64,000 nucleotides of DNA from NCBI GenBank assembly GCA_002336895.1, contig DDFC01000030.1, forward strand, positions 57,234 through 121,233, given 5' to 3'. Positions within the stretch are counted from its first letter, which is position 1. Every line of letters begins with the position of its first letter. This document shows, piece after piece, positions 33,034 to 41,181 of the stretch. The notes beneath the pieces were generated by a model. That model was not told where the DNA came from. It did no database searches and saw only the letters and a list, made by a program, of their open reading frames with translations. Position numbers and translations under genes: made by a program. This DNA is from Verrucomicrobiaceae bacterium UBA1938. Lineage in GTDB: Bacteria; Verrucomicrobiota; Verrucomicrobiia; Verrucomicrobiales; Verrucomicrobiaceae.

Positions 33034-34245
33034 ATGCCGCAGCCTCCACATCGCAAAACCTCCGAAATTCATTCAGCAAAAGCTGCAATGGCGGGCTTTT
33101 TATTCCAGATAGTTCGTGCACTGACTAGAATGGCTGGCGCTAAAGACGGCACCTTCGTTTCGATTGAAACGCTGGACGATGTCGTGGTCGAATTTGCAGA
33201 TGGAACAAAAATTTTGGAGCAAGACAAGCTATCATTCTGTCGGAATCCGGTCCCTGACGGCAGCAAAAATTTCTGGAAAACTCTTAGCATATGGATTGGG
33301 CTTATTGATGACAAAGAAGTAAGTCTTGAGTTAGCTGACTTCCATTTAGTATCGACCTTCCCGGTAAAAACTGGAATAGCCTCTATGCTTAAAGCGTGCA
33401 GTGCGGACCGTGAGAACGAAAAAATTGTCAAAGAAGTTTTGAAGATCGCCAAAGCACCTGTCGATGAAGTAAAAGAATATGCAGAAATCGTAGCGGCTTG
33501 GCCTCTGGAGAAACTTCGGATGCTGATAGCGCGAATTACAGTGACAGACGACTCGTGTTCGGACAGCAGGGAAGAACTGGCAAACAAACTAAACGTGGAA
33601 AAAAACATTCGGGATCCCGTTGTTCGAGGACTCATTGGATGGCTCACTGACGCTTTATTTGAGCACTTTGAATTGGCATCCAGCACTTCAAATTCAGACG
33701 AAGCACTGAAAATTTCCATCGACACATTTCGCGCCGAAACAAACCGGCTAATAGCCACATTTTACAATCGCAAGATTGTGCTTCGAGCGTCACAAGACAT
33801 AATAGCTGAGCAAGAAGATATTGACGCCGAGAAAAATGCGAGATTTGTAAAACAGCTTCAATTGCTAGAGTTTGGAGATGAAGAAGATGAGTTAGTCATT
33901 GAAGCAATTTTAGACTATCTGAAAGCAGACGAAGAAACCACACGCTTAGCAGAGAAAAATGAAATAACCAAAAAGCGGTTTCAGGAATACAAAGAAAATC
34001 TTCGCTCACACTGGAAGTATTGCTGGAGAAAAGCGCGAATTTCTCCGGCCACCACCGAGCACCTTACAGGTCAGTTTATTTTTAACGAGACTATGCAAGT
34101 CAACATATCGTTGGATGAACTTCCTGTCACACATAGCTACCTCAATCGCGGCACCTATCACGCGATGGCCAATCAACCTGATGCCACCGGAATAGGGTGG
34201 CACCCCAACTATCAAAAAATCCTAAAGTCGGACGCAAGTGCATGA
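33034..34245 (+). CDS. ABC-3C system effector component with nuclease-like N-terminus
   Basis: A 403-residue protein starting at the ATG at 33034 (an earlier in-frame start at 32953 would add 27 poorly matching residues). The N-terminus reads KAAMAGFLFQIVRALTRMAG, then SIETLDDVVVEFADGTKILE and QDKLSF. The G-F-x-x-Q start, the E45/D48-D49 and the Q-x-K at 63-65, followed by FWKTLSIWIGL, resemble the DUF4297/Cap4-like restriction-fold nuclease domain found as effector in conflict systems. The C-terminal part (WKYCWRKARI, LNRGTYHAMANQP, IGWHPNYQKIL) is the constant domain that couples to the two partners downstream. It overlaps the next gene by 8 bp. AT-rich codon use shows recent transfer. Confidence 0.78.
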   Translation: MPQPPHRKTSEIHSAKAAMAGFLFQIVRALTRMAGAKDGTFVSIETLDDVVVEFADGTKILEQDKLSFCRNPVPDGSKNFWKTLSIWIGLIDDKEVSLELADFHLVSTFPVKTGIASMLKACSADRENEKIVKEVLKIAKAPVDEVKEYAEIVAAWPLEKLRMLIARITVTDDSCSDSREELANKLNVEKNIRDPVVRGLIGWLTDALFEHFELASSTSNSDEALKISIDTFRAETNRLIATFYNRKIVLRASQDIIAEQEDIDAEKNARFVKQLQLLEFGDEEDELVIEAILDYLKADEETTRLAEKNEITKKRFQEYKENLRSHWKYCWRKARISPATTEHLTGQFIFNETMQVNISLDELPVTHSYLNRGTYHAMANQPDATGIGWHPNYQKILKSDASA

Positions 34246-34708
34246 TATATATGAAATTATGCAAAACCCTGCGCTTGGGTGTTGCTGTATCAATAAGTTT
34301 GTAGAATCTTTCCACAAGAAAAGGGGATCTGGTCCTCTGCTGCCTTTGGCGGCGTTGGTTTTGCCGATTGTATTCCATAGACGAACCGTTAGTATTCTTC
34401 ACAAAAGATACTTCCGAGGGGGATTCCTGAACGCACTTATAGAACACCCAAACTTAGGGGTTGGATTGCAGGAGCGAATGGAAGAAATGGTTGATCAAAC
34501 GTTGGCATCAATCGGACTAGGTCTCGGCCTTGGAATGCTTACTTATAATGCAGAAGCATGTACTTTATCTACCGGCGGACAAAGGGTTGAAAGTTCAAAA
34601 TTTGCTCCAGCCGTTCGCGATATGCTCTGGACAGCAGATCGTTTGGGTTACTGGATGGCCGATGAACAATTATCAACGATTTGTAGCCATTTGAACATCA
34701 CATTCTAA
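34238..34708 (+). CDS. ABC-3C system middle component
   Basis: A 156-residue protein with a GTG start at 34238 overlapping the previous stop (ATG at 34259 is an alternative). The opening YEIMQNPALGCCCINKFVES and PLLPLAALVLPIVFHRRTVS are the hallmark of the small middle component of three-component ABC systems (N-P-A-x-G near the start, L-P-I-V-x-H in the second helix). The family is described as an adaptor between effector and ATPase and has no known catalytic residues. Its stop codon is followed immediately by the start of the ATPase gene. Codon usage is the same as in both neighbours. Confidence 0.85.
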   Translation: MHDIYEIMQNPALGCCCINKFVESFHKKRGSGPLLPLAALVLPIVFHRRTVSILHKRYFRGGFLNALIEHPNLGVGLQERMEEMVDQTLASIGLGLGLGMLTYNAEACTLSTGGQRVESSKFAPAVRDMLWTADRLGYWMADEQLSTICSHLNITF

Positions 34709-36694
34709 ATGAATATTAAAATTCGTAGCATCATCTTGTGGCCTAAAAACCCTCAGAACGAGATCCGAAGAATTGATTTCAAATGCAAAGGGGTCGAGGT
34801 AATTTCTGGGTGGAGCGAAAAGGGAAAGTCTTCCATTATTCATATAATAGACTACTGCTTAGGAAGCGAAAAGTGCGCTATTCCAATTGGTAAGGTCCGC
34901 GAGACTGTAGAATGGTTTGGAATCCTTCTGGCGCTGCCAAATGGGAAACAGATTTTGAGCGCTCGACTGAATCCAGGCGAGAGCCAAGAAAACTCTGATA
35001 TGATGTTTGTAGAGGGAAAAAGAATATCTATTCCTGATCAGCCTACCAAGACTCATAGGAGGGATACTGTAATTTCTGCTTTGGACAAGCTTGCAAAGTT
35101 GCCCCAACGAGGTGCCGCTGAAGAAGAAGGGTCTGATTCGGAAGGCCCTCCAAGTTTCAGAGATATGGCAGCATTCAATTTTCAACCGCAGAATGTTGTG
35201 GCCAACCCTAATATTTTGTTTTTTAAATCTGAGCTCTGGGAACATCGACGGAAGCTGACTAGAAGTGTGCTTCCATACGTGCTAGGGGCCGTCGATGCGG
35301 AAACTTTAGATTATCAATCAAGATACCGCATCATTGAGACGAAGCTGCGTCTTAAACGCGAAGAGCTTGATCTAAAACAAAGAGCGATGGAATCTCTAGT
35401 TGCAGGACTTAGATCTCACTTTCGCACCGCACAAGCGAATGAACTCATTCCAGAAGGCATTAGTCCCACAGTTGAGTGGGGTCCTCAAGATTTCGTTCAG
35501 CATCTACGAGAAGCTTTAAAGACTTGGAAGAGCACACCTGCTTTATCTTCTCTCGGATCCATGACAAGAAAAGCACGTGCAGAGGTCAGCGCATTGCAAA
35601 AGTCACAGAAGATTTTAATCCGTGAGATCGATGACTTAAATAGGCAAATATCAAAAACGGAGCGAGTTTCGGAGTCATTTGGGGGATATGCTGAAAGCTT
35701 AAAAGATCAATCGGCGCGAGTATTTCCTGCAGGATGGCTCCACACTTACTTTACCGAGCATTTTGCCTGTCCTATATGTAATGGACCTCAACCTCGAAAA
35801 GGTGAATTCGATAGGCTTGTCTACGTTGCAAAAAAATTAGGAGAAACCGTTCAAGCTGTTTCGCAAGGTGCCCCTGTATTGACTGCGGAGAAGCGTAGGC
35901 TGGAGCGTTTGCTCGATGAGTCGGAAAATAAGTTGCAGGCTATTGATGTTCAATTAAACGATTGGGAAAAGCGTTCTGCGGAGCTGGCGGAACTTGGAAG
36001 TCGGAGGGATTTTCTCAACACATTTACGGGGCGTTTGGGTTCAGAACTGGACGCTATAGACGCTGGCGGTGTTACTGCTCTTGAGAATGAAGTGAAGTCG
36101 ATGGAAAGGGAACTAAGGTTATTGGCAGTCAAAATTAACCCAGAACGCATTCGCTCAAAGACTGAGAAGGCGCTCAAATCGATCTCAAAAAGTATAGCGC
36201 ACTACGCGCGGGCCATGCAGGTTGGGCATTCATCTCAAGAATGGGTGATCGATGAAAGAAATCTCACGCTTGTTTCGCATAAGCCAGGAAGAAATGACTA
36301 TCTCTGGGAAATCGGAAGCGCTGCCAATTGGATGGGATATCACATTGCTACTCTTCTTGCCATGCACGAATTTTTCAGGACCGTGCCAGAAAATCCCGTT
36401 CCGAAATTCATTGTATTCGATCAGCCGAGCCAAGCTTATTTTCCCGAGGGCCTAGGAAAAAAGGGGGGCAAGAAAACGCAAGAGCTAATCCGAACTCGCT
36501 CCGATGATATAAGTAGGCTTAAGCGGCTCTTTCTTGCGCTCTCTGATGCAGTTACGAGAACCAATGGAGGACTTCAGATAATTCTGCTCGAACACGCGGA
36601 ACCAGAAATGTGGGAGGGCATTCCCAATTTTTCGCTCGTTGAAAATGTTGAGTGGAGAGACCGCGGAGCGCTAATACCTGACAGCTGGAAATAG
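34709..36694 (+). CDS. ABC-3C system SMC-like ATPase (DUF3732)
   Basis: A 661-residue ATPase. Walker A-like GWSEKGKSS is at 34-42, Walker B-like KFIVFDQPSQ is at 566-575 with D571 and Gln at the position of the catalytic acidic residue, and a central coiled coil is interrupted by a zinc-hook-like CPIC at 354-357 (FACPICNGPQP). The C-terminal NWMGYHIATLLAMHEFFRT before Walker B and the PSQAYFP signature are typical of DUF3732. The family forms the sensor and power unit of ABC-3C systems and is thought to recognise nucleic acids and license the effector. It is intact, co-linear with the two preceding genes, and last in the operon. Confidence 0.9.
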   Translation: MNIKIRSIILWPKNPQNEIRRIDFKCKGVEVISGWSEKGKSSIIHIIDYCLGSEKCAIPIGKVRETVEWFGILLALPNGKQILSARLNPGESQENSDMMFVEGKRISIPDQPTKTHRRDTVISALDKLAKLPQRGAAEEEGSDSEGPPSFRDMAAFNFQPQNVVANPNILFFKSELWEHRRKLTRSVLPYVLGAVDAETLDYQSRYRIIETKLRLKREELDLKQRAMESLVAGLRSHFRTAQANELIPEGISPTVEWGPQDFVQHLREALKTWKSTPALSSLGSMTRKARAEVSALQKSQKILIREIDDLNRQISKTERVSESFGGYAESLKDQSARVFPAGWLHTYFTEHFACPICNGPQPRKGEFDRLVYVAKKLGETVQAVSQGAPVLTAEKRRLERLLDESENKLQAIDVQLNDWEKRSAELAELGSRRDFLNTFTGRLGSELDAIDAGGVTALENEVKSMERELRLLAVKINPERIRSKTEKALKSISKSIAHYARAMQVGHSSQEWVIDERNLTLVSHKPGRNDYLWEIGSAANWMGYHIATLLAMHEFFRTVPENPVPKFIVFDQPSQAYFPEGLGKKGGKKTQELIRTRSDDISRLKRLFLALSDAVTRTNGGLQIILLEHAEPEMWEGIPNFSLVENVEWRDRGALIPDSWK

Positions 36695-36806
36695 TTGGCA
36701 GGACGCCCTCGGAAAGTGTCTGGCAGTTTGCACGCATGGTGAACGCACAACCACGAACCCTCGATCAATTGTACTATTCGCTGGTTTCTAGATGAGGCTC
36801 AAAAGT

Positions 36807-36837
36807 AAGGCTCGGCGTTTTGTGAACGCCGAGCCTT
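36807..36837 (+). terminator. Strong hairpin after the ABC-3C operon
   Basis: AAGGCTCGGCGTT and AACGCCGAGCCTT form a perfect 13-bp stem with a 5-nt loop (TTGTG), 113 bp after the ATPase stop. A second hairpin follows at 36901. The U-run is weak, but position and stability fit transcription termination at the end of the acquired unit. Confidence 0.6.
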
Positions 36838-36900
36838 CGTCCGCGAGATCTTCTCGATCTCAATTTTGTCCTCAGTAGGATCAGTTCTTCTAAAAACGAA

Positions 36901-36934
36901 TTGAAGCTTTGCGATAAAGCTTCAATCTGATTTT
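36901..36934 (+). terminator. Second hairpin with U-run
   Basis: TTGAAGCTTT-GCGAT-AAAGCTTCAA is a perfect 10-bp stem with a 5-nt loop, followed by TCTGATTTT. It looks like an intrinsic terminator for plus-strand transcription. The 36695-37135 gap otherwise shows no gene. Confidence 0.6.
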
Positions 36935-37135
36935 AAAAGGACCGACCTTGATTAGGAGGTATGTCTTTTGTGACAGGGTCACAGTTCAAAATTGCATCTT
37001 TTCCATTCAGGGCAATATTTTTTGCGCCGCTCCCTTTGACTGGGAAAACGAACCGCCAGTCTCGGAATCTTCGACGCCCCAGCCGCGAGGTCTCTCGCGG
37101 TGCGCCACCCAACATCGCCTTCACAACGCCCCGCC

Positions 37136-38074
37136 TCAATACCCATGCGCAAACTGGATGTCGAGCGTCTGCATGTAGGTGTGCAGGCCCGCATCCTGCA
37201 CCGGCAGCACGATGGCGTCCTCGTCGCTCTCGTTGTGGTGGGAGTGCCACCAGCCGGGCGGCGTCACAAACGCTCCACCGGCCACCCAGTTCGCGCGCAC
37301 GGGGTCAATGATGTTGCCATCGGCATCCAGATCACGGCCGATCATCGTGTAAACACCCTCCGTGGCCTTCACCGCGAAATCCAGCGCGATGGAGTTGTGC
37401 CGATGCGCCTTCTGTTTGCTCCTCGCAGGCAGCAGATTGTACAGCGACCACATCGAGTGCGTCAGCGTCTTCGTCTGCGGGCAGTCAGGATTCGCCAGCA
37501 GGATGCCGTTGCGGTTCTTGTCCTTGCCCTCGTTCTCCTTTCGCACCTTCTCCAGCTCCCTCGTCAGCAGCTCACGGGAGAAATACAGCGGCCGGAACCT
37601 CGGCAGTGTGGGCCTGGCCCCCAGGAAATCCATCAGCGGCTGGTCGTTCACCCAGTAGAAGGCGCTGTCCTCACTCGCGCAGTGCCGGATCTCCCCGGTC
37701 ACAGGCAGCGCAAACAAATCGCCCGTTTTCCAGCTCAGCCTCTTGCCATCGATCACGCTGAAACCCGCACCGCGAATCACATAAAAGACCTGGCTGCTGG
37801 CATGGCAGCAGGTGGCCAGCTCCTCACCTGGGGCGATGTGTACGAAATGCGCCAGCAGATTCGGCCCCGTGGCCGGGTGGCTCGTTTGCAGCTTCTGCGA
37901 CAGCTCCAACGCAATGATCTTGCTCTCAGCCACGTGATGCATCGACGGCGGAAACACATCAATCCCGATCTTCGGCATGCGCGGATTCGCCGCGCTGCCA
38001 TACTCGAAGAACAAGCCGTGCTTCTCCCAGGCTTCGTTGCAGGTCGGGGCGGAATCTGAAGGGGTGTCAGTCAT
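37136..38074 (-). CDS. Bicupin dioxygenase-like protein (gentisate 1,2-dioxygenase type)
   Basis: A 312-residue cytoplasmic protein with two cupin domains. The first has LLAHFVHIAPGEELATCCHA and QVFYVIRGAGFSVIDG, the second KAHRHNSIALDFAV and WHSHHNESDEDAIVLPVQDA. The metal ligands in the first cupin are partly replaced (CCHAS instead of HxH), while the second retains HRH. The layout resembles gentisate or 1-hydroxy-2-naphthoate dioxygenases, but the N-terminal cupin lacks a complete metal site and the substrate is uncertain. The gene is unaccompanied by other aromatic-catabolism genes. Confidence 0.72.
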   Translation of the reverse strand: MTDTPSDSAPTCNEAWEKHGLFFEYGSAANPRMPKIGIDVFPPSMHHVAESKIIALELSQKLQTSHPATGPNLLAHFVHIAPGEELATCCHASSQVFYVIRGAGFSVIDGKRLSWKTGDLFALPVTGEIRHCASEDSAFYWVNDQPLMDFLGARPTLPRFRPLYFSRELLTRELEKVRKENEGKDKNRNGILLANPDCPQTKTLTHSMWSLYNLLPARSKQKAHRHNSIALDFAVKATEGVYTMIGRDLDADGNIIDPVRANWVAGGAFVTPPGWWHSHHNESDEDAIVLPVQDAGLHTYMQTLDIQFAHGY

Positions 38075-38290
38075 GGGGTTGGTCTGAGTGTCCGCCCAAG
38101 AATAGGCATCATGGAAGCCCCAAGGGAAGCAATTTCGTCAGTCACAGCTCCTGCCCAGTTCCATGCGACCAGCCACGCTCCCACAACGCCCAACGTTCTC
38201 GCGCCTCCAACTTCACCCCCGTTTTCAACCCATCAGGCACTCCATTCTGAAAACCTCTGCGTTTATCCAACCAAATCTCCGGCCCTCCGG

Positions 38291-38336
38291 CCAACCACCG
38301 CAAACAACGGCCAACCATCGCAAACCACCGCCAACT
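38291..38336. repeat. Period-10 repeat block
   Basis: Consecutive decamers CCAACCACCG, CAAACAACGG, CCAACCATCG, CAAACCACCG, ending CCAACTCC. It lies directly 3' of the SUMF1-like gene and is a relative of the period-10 blocks at 27951, 28475 and 29741. The remainder of the gap 38075-38349 shows no gene. Confidence 0.6.
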
Positions 38337-38349
38337 CCCCACTCCCCCC

Positions 38350-39126
38350 TCAACGCCCCACCAGCACACACCGAAATCCCCGATACATATCCCGCGTGGT
38401 CGGCGCGTGATGCAGCCGGTCAGATGCCAGCAGGCTCAGCGGATCATAGCACCACGACCCGCCGCGCAGCACTCTCTCCTTGCGCTCTTGGTTATACCAA
38501 TCCTCACACCATTCCCACACGTTGCCGCTCAGATCGTAGAAACCCAGTTTGTTAGGCCTGAAACTCATCACCGGCGCCGTCGTCACAAACCCGTCCGTAT
38601 ACCCCGGAACCACAACCATTCCCGGAATCCTCGATGCCCCGGCCGTGTCGGCCAGATTCGCCACACCCGCCGGCGGCGGCCACGTTTTGCCCCACGGATA
38701 AATCTCCTTCAGCTTCGCATCCAGCTTCTCCGGCGTCAGCCCTCTTTCCTCCTTCGTCGCGATGCCCGCCGCATAGCTCCACTCCCGATCCGTCGGCAGC
38801 CGATACACCCGGCCCTCCTTCTGGCTCAGCCACTCACAAAACGCCACCGCATCCTCCCAGTTCACATTCACCACCGGGTGGTCATCCCCCTCGCTCACCG
38901 GCACCCCATAGGCCTCGATCCTCTTCCACGTCATGTCGATCTTCGGATTCGCCTTCGCATACGCCGCATAATCGCTCTTCCGCGTTTCATGGATGCACAT
39001 CAGAACCTTCGTCCCAGGCACCGTCACAAACTTCATCCCCAAAGAATTCACCACCGCATCTCCTCCCCAGGCGCCATCCACGCCCACGCCCAAACCCACT
39101 AGCAGCATCAGTAAAGCCAATTTCAT
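38350..39126 (-). CDS. Secreted SUMF1 / formylglycine-generating-enzyme-like protein
   Basis: A 258-residue protein with a signal peptide (MKLALLMLLVGLGVGVDGAW). The SUMF1 fold is clear from VPGTKVLMCIHETRKSDYAA, then HPVVNVNWEDAVAFCEWLSQ, YRLPTDREWSYAA, YDLSGNVWEWCEDWY and RVLRGGSWCYDP...YRGFRCVL. True formylglycine-generating enzymes need two copper-binding active-site Cys residues in the region after GGS. Here only one appears (GGSWC), so it is probably a non-FGE member and may not mature the sulfatases of this window. A binding or regulatory role is possible. Confidence 0.82.
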   Translation of the reverse strand: MKLALLMLLVGLGVGVDGAWGGDAVVNSLGMKFVTVPGTKVLMCIHETRKSDYAAYAKANPKIDMTWKRIEAYGVPVSEGDDHPVVNVNWEDAVAFCEWLSQKEGRVYRLPTDREWSYAAGIATKEERGLTPEKLDAKLKEIYPWGKTWPPPAGVANLADTAGASRIPGMVVVPGYTDGFVTTAPVMSFRPNKLGFYDLSGNVWEWCEDWYNQERKERVLRGGSWCYDPLSLLASDRLHHAPTTRDMYRGFRCVLVGR

Positions 39127-39273
39127 TCACTAGAAGAATCACCCATCAGCCAGCTTGTCACGCTTAATCTCGATACTCACGCGACTCCAGACATTCAGCT
39201 GCCCGTTGTTTTGTCTGGCATCTAGACCTCACTTGCTGGTAAAAGCTGCCTCACACCCTGAAGCCGCCGTGGT

Positions 39274-39645
39274 ATGAATGATGATGACAGTTTCTTTTGG
39301 ATCTATGTTTGGCTGGGCGTTCTTCTCTTGGTGTGCGTCGTATTGGCCCTGCCGCCAAAGCACACTCACCTGAAGAACTTCATCTGGATATCCATCGCCT
39401 TCCTGGTGGTGACAATCGGAGGTCCCTTCGCCATAAAATCGTCCTGGGACAAATACCACGACTTCGATGCAGGCAAGCTCCGCATGGTCAAAGACCTGCG
39501 CATCACGATTTCCAACTATCTAAACTTTGGACCGGCTGCTCCCGCAGTATTTGAATCAATCCTGTACTTAGTCGGCGTCTACAAGCTGGGTTCTCTATGG
39601 CGTGCTCAGTACAAAAAGTGGCGCAAGGAGGAACCGTCACGGTAG
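39274..39645 (+). CDS. Small membrane protein, unknown
   Basis: A 123-residue protein with an acidic N-terminus (MNDDDSFFWIYVWL) and three hydrophobic segments (IYVWLGVLLLVCVVLALP, FIWISIAFLVVTIGGPFAI, AVFESILYLVGVYKLGSLW), ending in a basic tail (YKKWRKEEPSR). No recognisable family. It is in a low-density region with no operon partner. Confidence 0.6.
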   Translation: MNDDDSFFWIYVWLGVLLLVCVVLALPPKHTHLKNFIWISIAFLVVTIGGPFAIKSSWDKYHDFDAGKLRMVKDLRITISNYLNFGPAAPAVFESILYLVGVYKLGSLWRAQYKKWRKEEPSR

Positions 39646-40110
39646 AGACAAAGTGTCGGTTCCGCTTCGGCATCTTCCCTCTGAGTTATTTCAAATCAGG
39701 TGGGTGGGAATCAGTCAGCGCAAGTCAGTCGTTCCAAACCTCAGTCATCGACAGCGGCACCGCATACCCGTCCGCCTTCCGCTCACCCCCCCCATCGAAA
39801 TCTTTCTGCTCCCCTCGCCCCTCCATCGCCAACTCCCCCTCTCCTCTCCCTTTTCTCCTCCTTCCCCTTTTTCGGCCAATCCCAACAACCGCAACCACTT
39901 TGCCGTATTGCCGAATCCGACACACAAACACCCCATTTCGGCACCACCCATCATCATGCCGATTCTTGACCTGCCCATCCCCCCTCCCGCCGCCCCGAAA
40001 ACGCCCTCATCGCACCCCCTGCCCCATCCATGGCAGCCAAGCACCCGGCCGGAAAACACAGCCCCCTTCCACACGCAGCCACCAAAGGCACCGCCCCCTG
40101 CGTGCTGCTG
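39646..40110. other. Gene-free 465-bp stretch
   Basis: Pyrimidine-rich on the plus strand (runs such as CCCCTCGCCCCTCC around 39815), no frame with the codon bias of neighbours, no clear hairpin. It may contain the 3' end of the hemA transcript. I see nothing else in it. Confidence 0.4.
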
Positions 40111-41181
40111 CTACGCCATCGCAACCGCGCCCCCCGGGCGCGTGTAGCCGTACTTTTCCAGCTGCTCCTCGATGATGTGCTCACACGAGGCCAGCTGGCG
40201 CTCGCGCTCACGGCGGTTGTTGTCGGCGGTGGCCTGCAGGGCGTCGATGTCGTAGAGGTACACACCTTCGATCTCGTTCACCGCCGGGTCCACATCCCGC
40301 GGCACCGCGATGTCGATGATCAGCAGCGGCTCCCAGCGGCGCTTGCGCATCACCTGCTCGATCTGTTCCGGCCTGATGACAAAATGCGGGGCGCTGGTGC
40401 TGGAGATGATCACATCCACCTCATGCAGGGCGTGCTCCCATTCGTCGAATTTCATCGCCGTGCCCTTCATTTCCGTGGCCAGCTCCACCGCCTTGTCATA
40501 GCTGCGGTTGGAAACAATGATGCTCTTCGCACCACGTGAGAGCAGGCTCTGCGCGCAGGTGCGGCTCATTTCGCCCGCGCCCACCAGCATCACGCGGCAC
40601 TCCTTCAGGTCGTGCACCTTTTCCGCCAGGTCCACGGCCACGCTCCCCACACTCGTGGAGCCGCGCTGGATCGTGGTCTCATTGCGCACCTTTTTGCCCA
40701 CGGTAAAAGCCTGCTGAAAGAGCTTGTTCAGCGCACGGCTCGTCGTCCCCGTGTCCAGCGCCAGCTTGTATGCCGCCTTCACCTGGCCAAAGATCTCCGT
40801 CTCTCCCAGCACCATGGAGTCCAGCCCGCTGACCACGCGGAAGAGGTGCCGCGCCGCCTCGTCGGAGTCCAGGTTGTACAGCACCAGCGCCTCCGCGTGC
40901 TCGGGCTGCAGCTCAAAGCGGCGCACCAGGTAGTCGCGCAGCGCGGCATGGCCGTCCCGGCCGCTGGGCAGGCCGTGCGTGGCATACAGCTCCACGCGGT
41001 TGCAGGTGCTCAGCACCACGCATTCCTCAAAACCCGGCAGCCCGCGCACCTGCTGCACAGCCTCCGGCACCTGCGCCTCGGGAAAGGCCAGGCGCTCACG
41101 CACCTCCACAGGGGTGGTTTTGTAATTCAGGCCCACACAGAGCAGGCCGCTGCGGTTGTGGCTGTCAGTCGGCTCAGGCAT
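40111..41181 (-). CDS. hemA: Glutamyl-tRNA reductase
   Basis: A 356-residue enzyme that converts glutamyl-tRNA to glutamate-1-semialdehyde, the first step of tetrapyrrole synthesis. Signature blocks are LCVGLNYKTTPVEVRERLAF, the catalytic Cys in VLSTCNRVELYA (C60), FRVVSGLDSMVLGETEIFGQ, VGKKVRNET and the NADPH site RVMLVGAGEMSRTCAQSL. It is shorter than the usual 420 residues: the C-terminal dimerisation helix is largely absent, ending at EQLEKYGYTRPGGAVAMA. Its start overlaps the end of hemX by 8 bp, a typical hemX-hemA arrangement. Confidence 0.94.
   Translation of the reverse strand: MPEPTDSHNRSGLLCVGLNYKTTPVEVRERLAFPEAQVPEAVQQVRGLPGFEECVVLSTCNRVELYATHGLPSGRDGHAALRDYLVRRFELQPEHAEALVLYNLDSDEAARHLFRVVSGLDSMVLGETEIFGQVKAAYKLALDTGTTSRALNKLFQQAFTVGKKVRNETTIQRGSTSVGSVAVDLAEKVHDLKECRVMLVGAGEMSRTCAQSLLSRGAKSIIVSNRSYDKAVELATEMKGTAMKFDEWEHALHEVDVIISSTSAPHFVIRPEQIEQVMRKRRWEPLLIIDIAVPRDVDPAVNEIEGVYLYDIDALQATADNNRRERERQLASCEHIIEEQLEKYGYTRPGGAVAMA

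Noticed and set aside
36695..37135. Right-hand att site (a tRNA-Cys 3' end copy) for the ABC-3C island
   Set aside because: No GGCGAGG- or CCTCGCC-type sequence was found after the operon, and no integrase gene is present. The island boundary on this side is defined only by base composition and hairpins.
36948..37178. Small gene after the island hairpins (76 codons, plus strand)
   Set aside because: It overlaps the bicupin C-terminus, has Pro/Ser-rich noise in its second half and no ribosome binding site.
37136..38074. Functional gentisate dioxygenase
   Set aside because: The first cupin lacks a full HxH metal site and no other aromatic-catabolism genes are nearby; kept only as bicupin.
39597..40175. 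Plus-strand frames in the gap before hemA
   Set aside because: Their composition is Pro/Ser/His-rich, produced by pyrimidine runs, without codon bias or a credible start.
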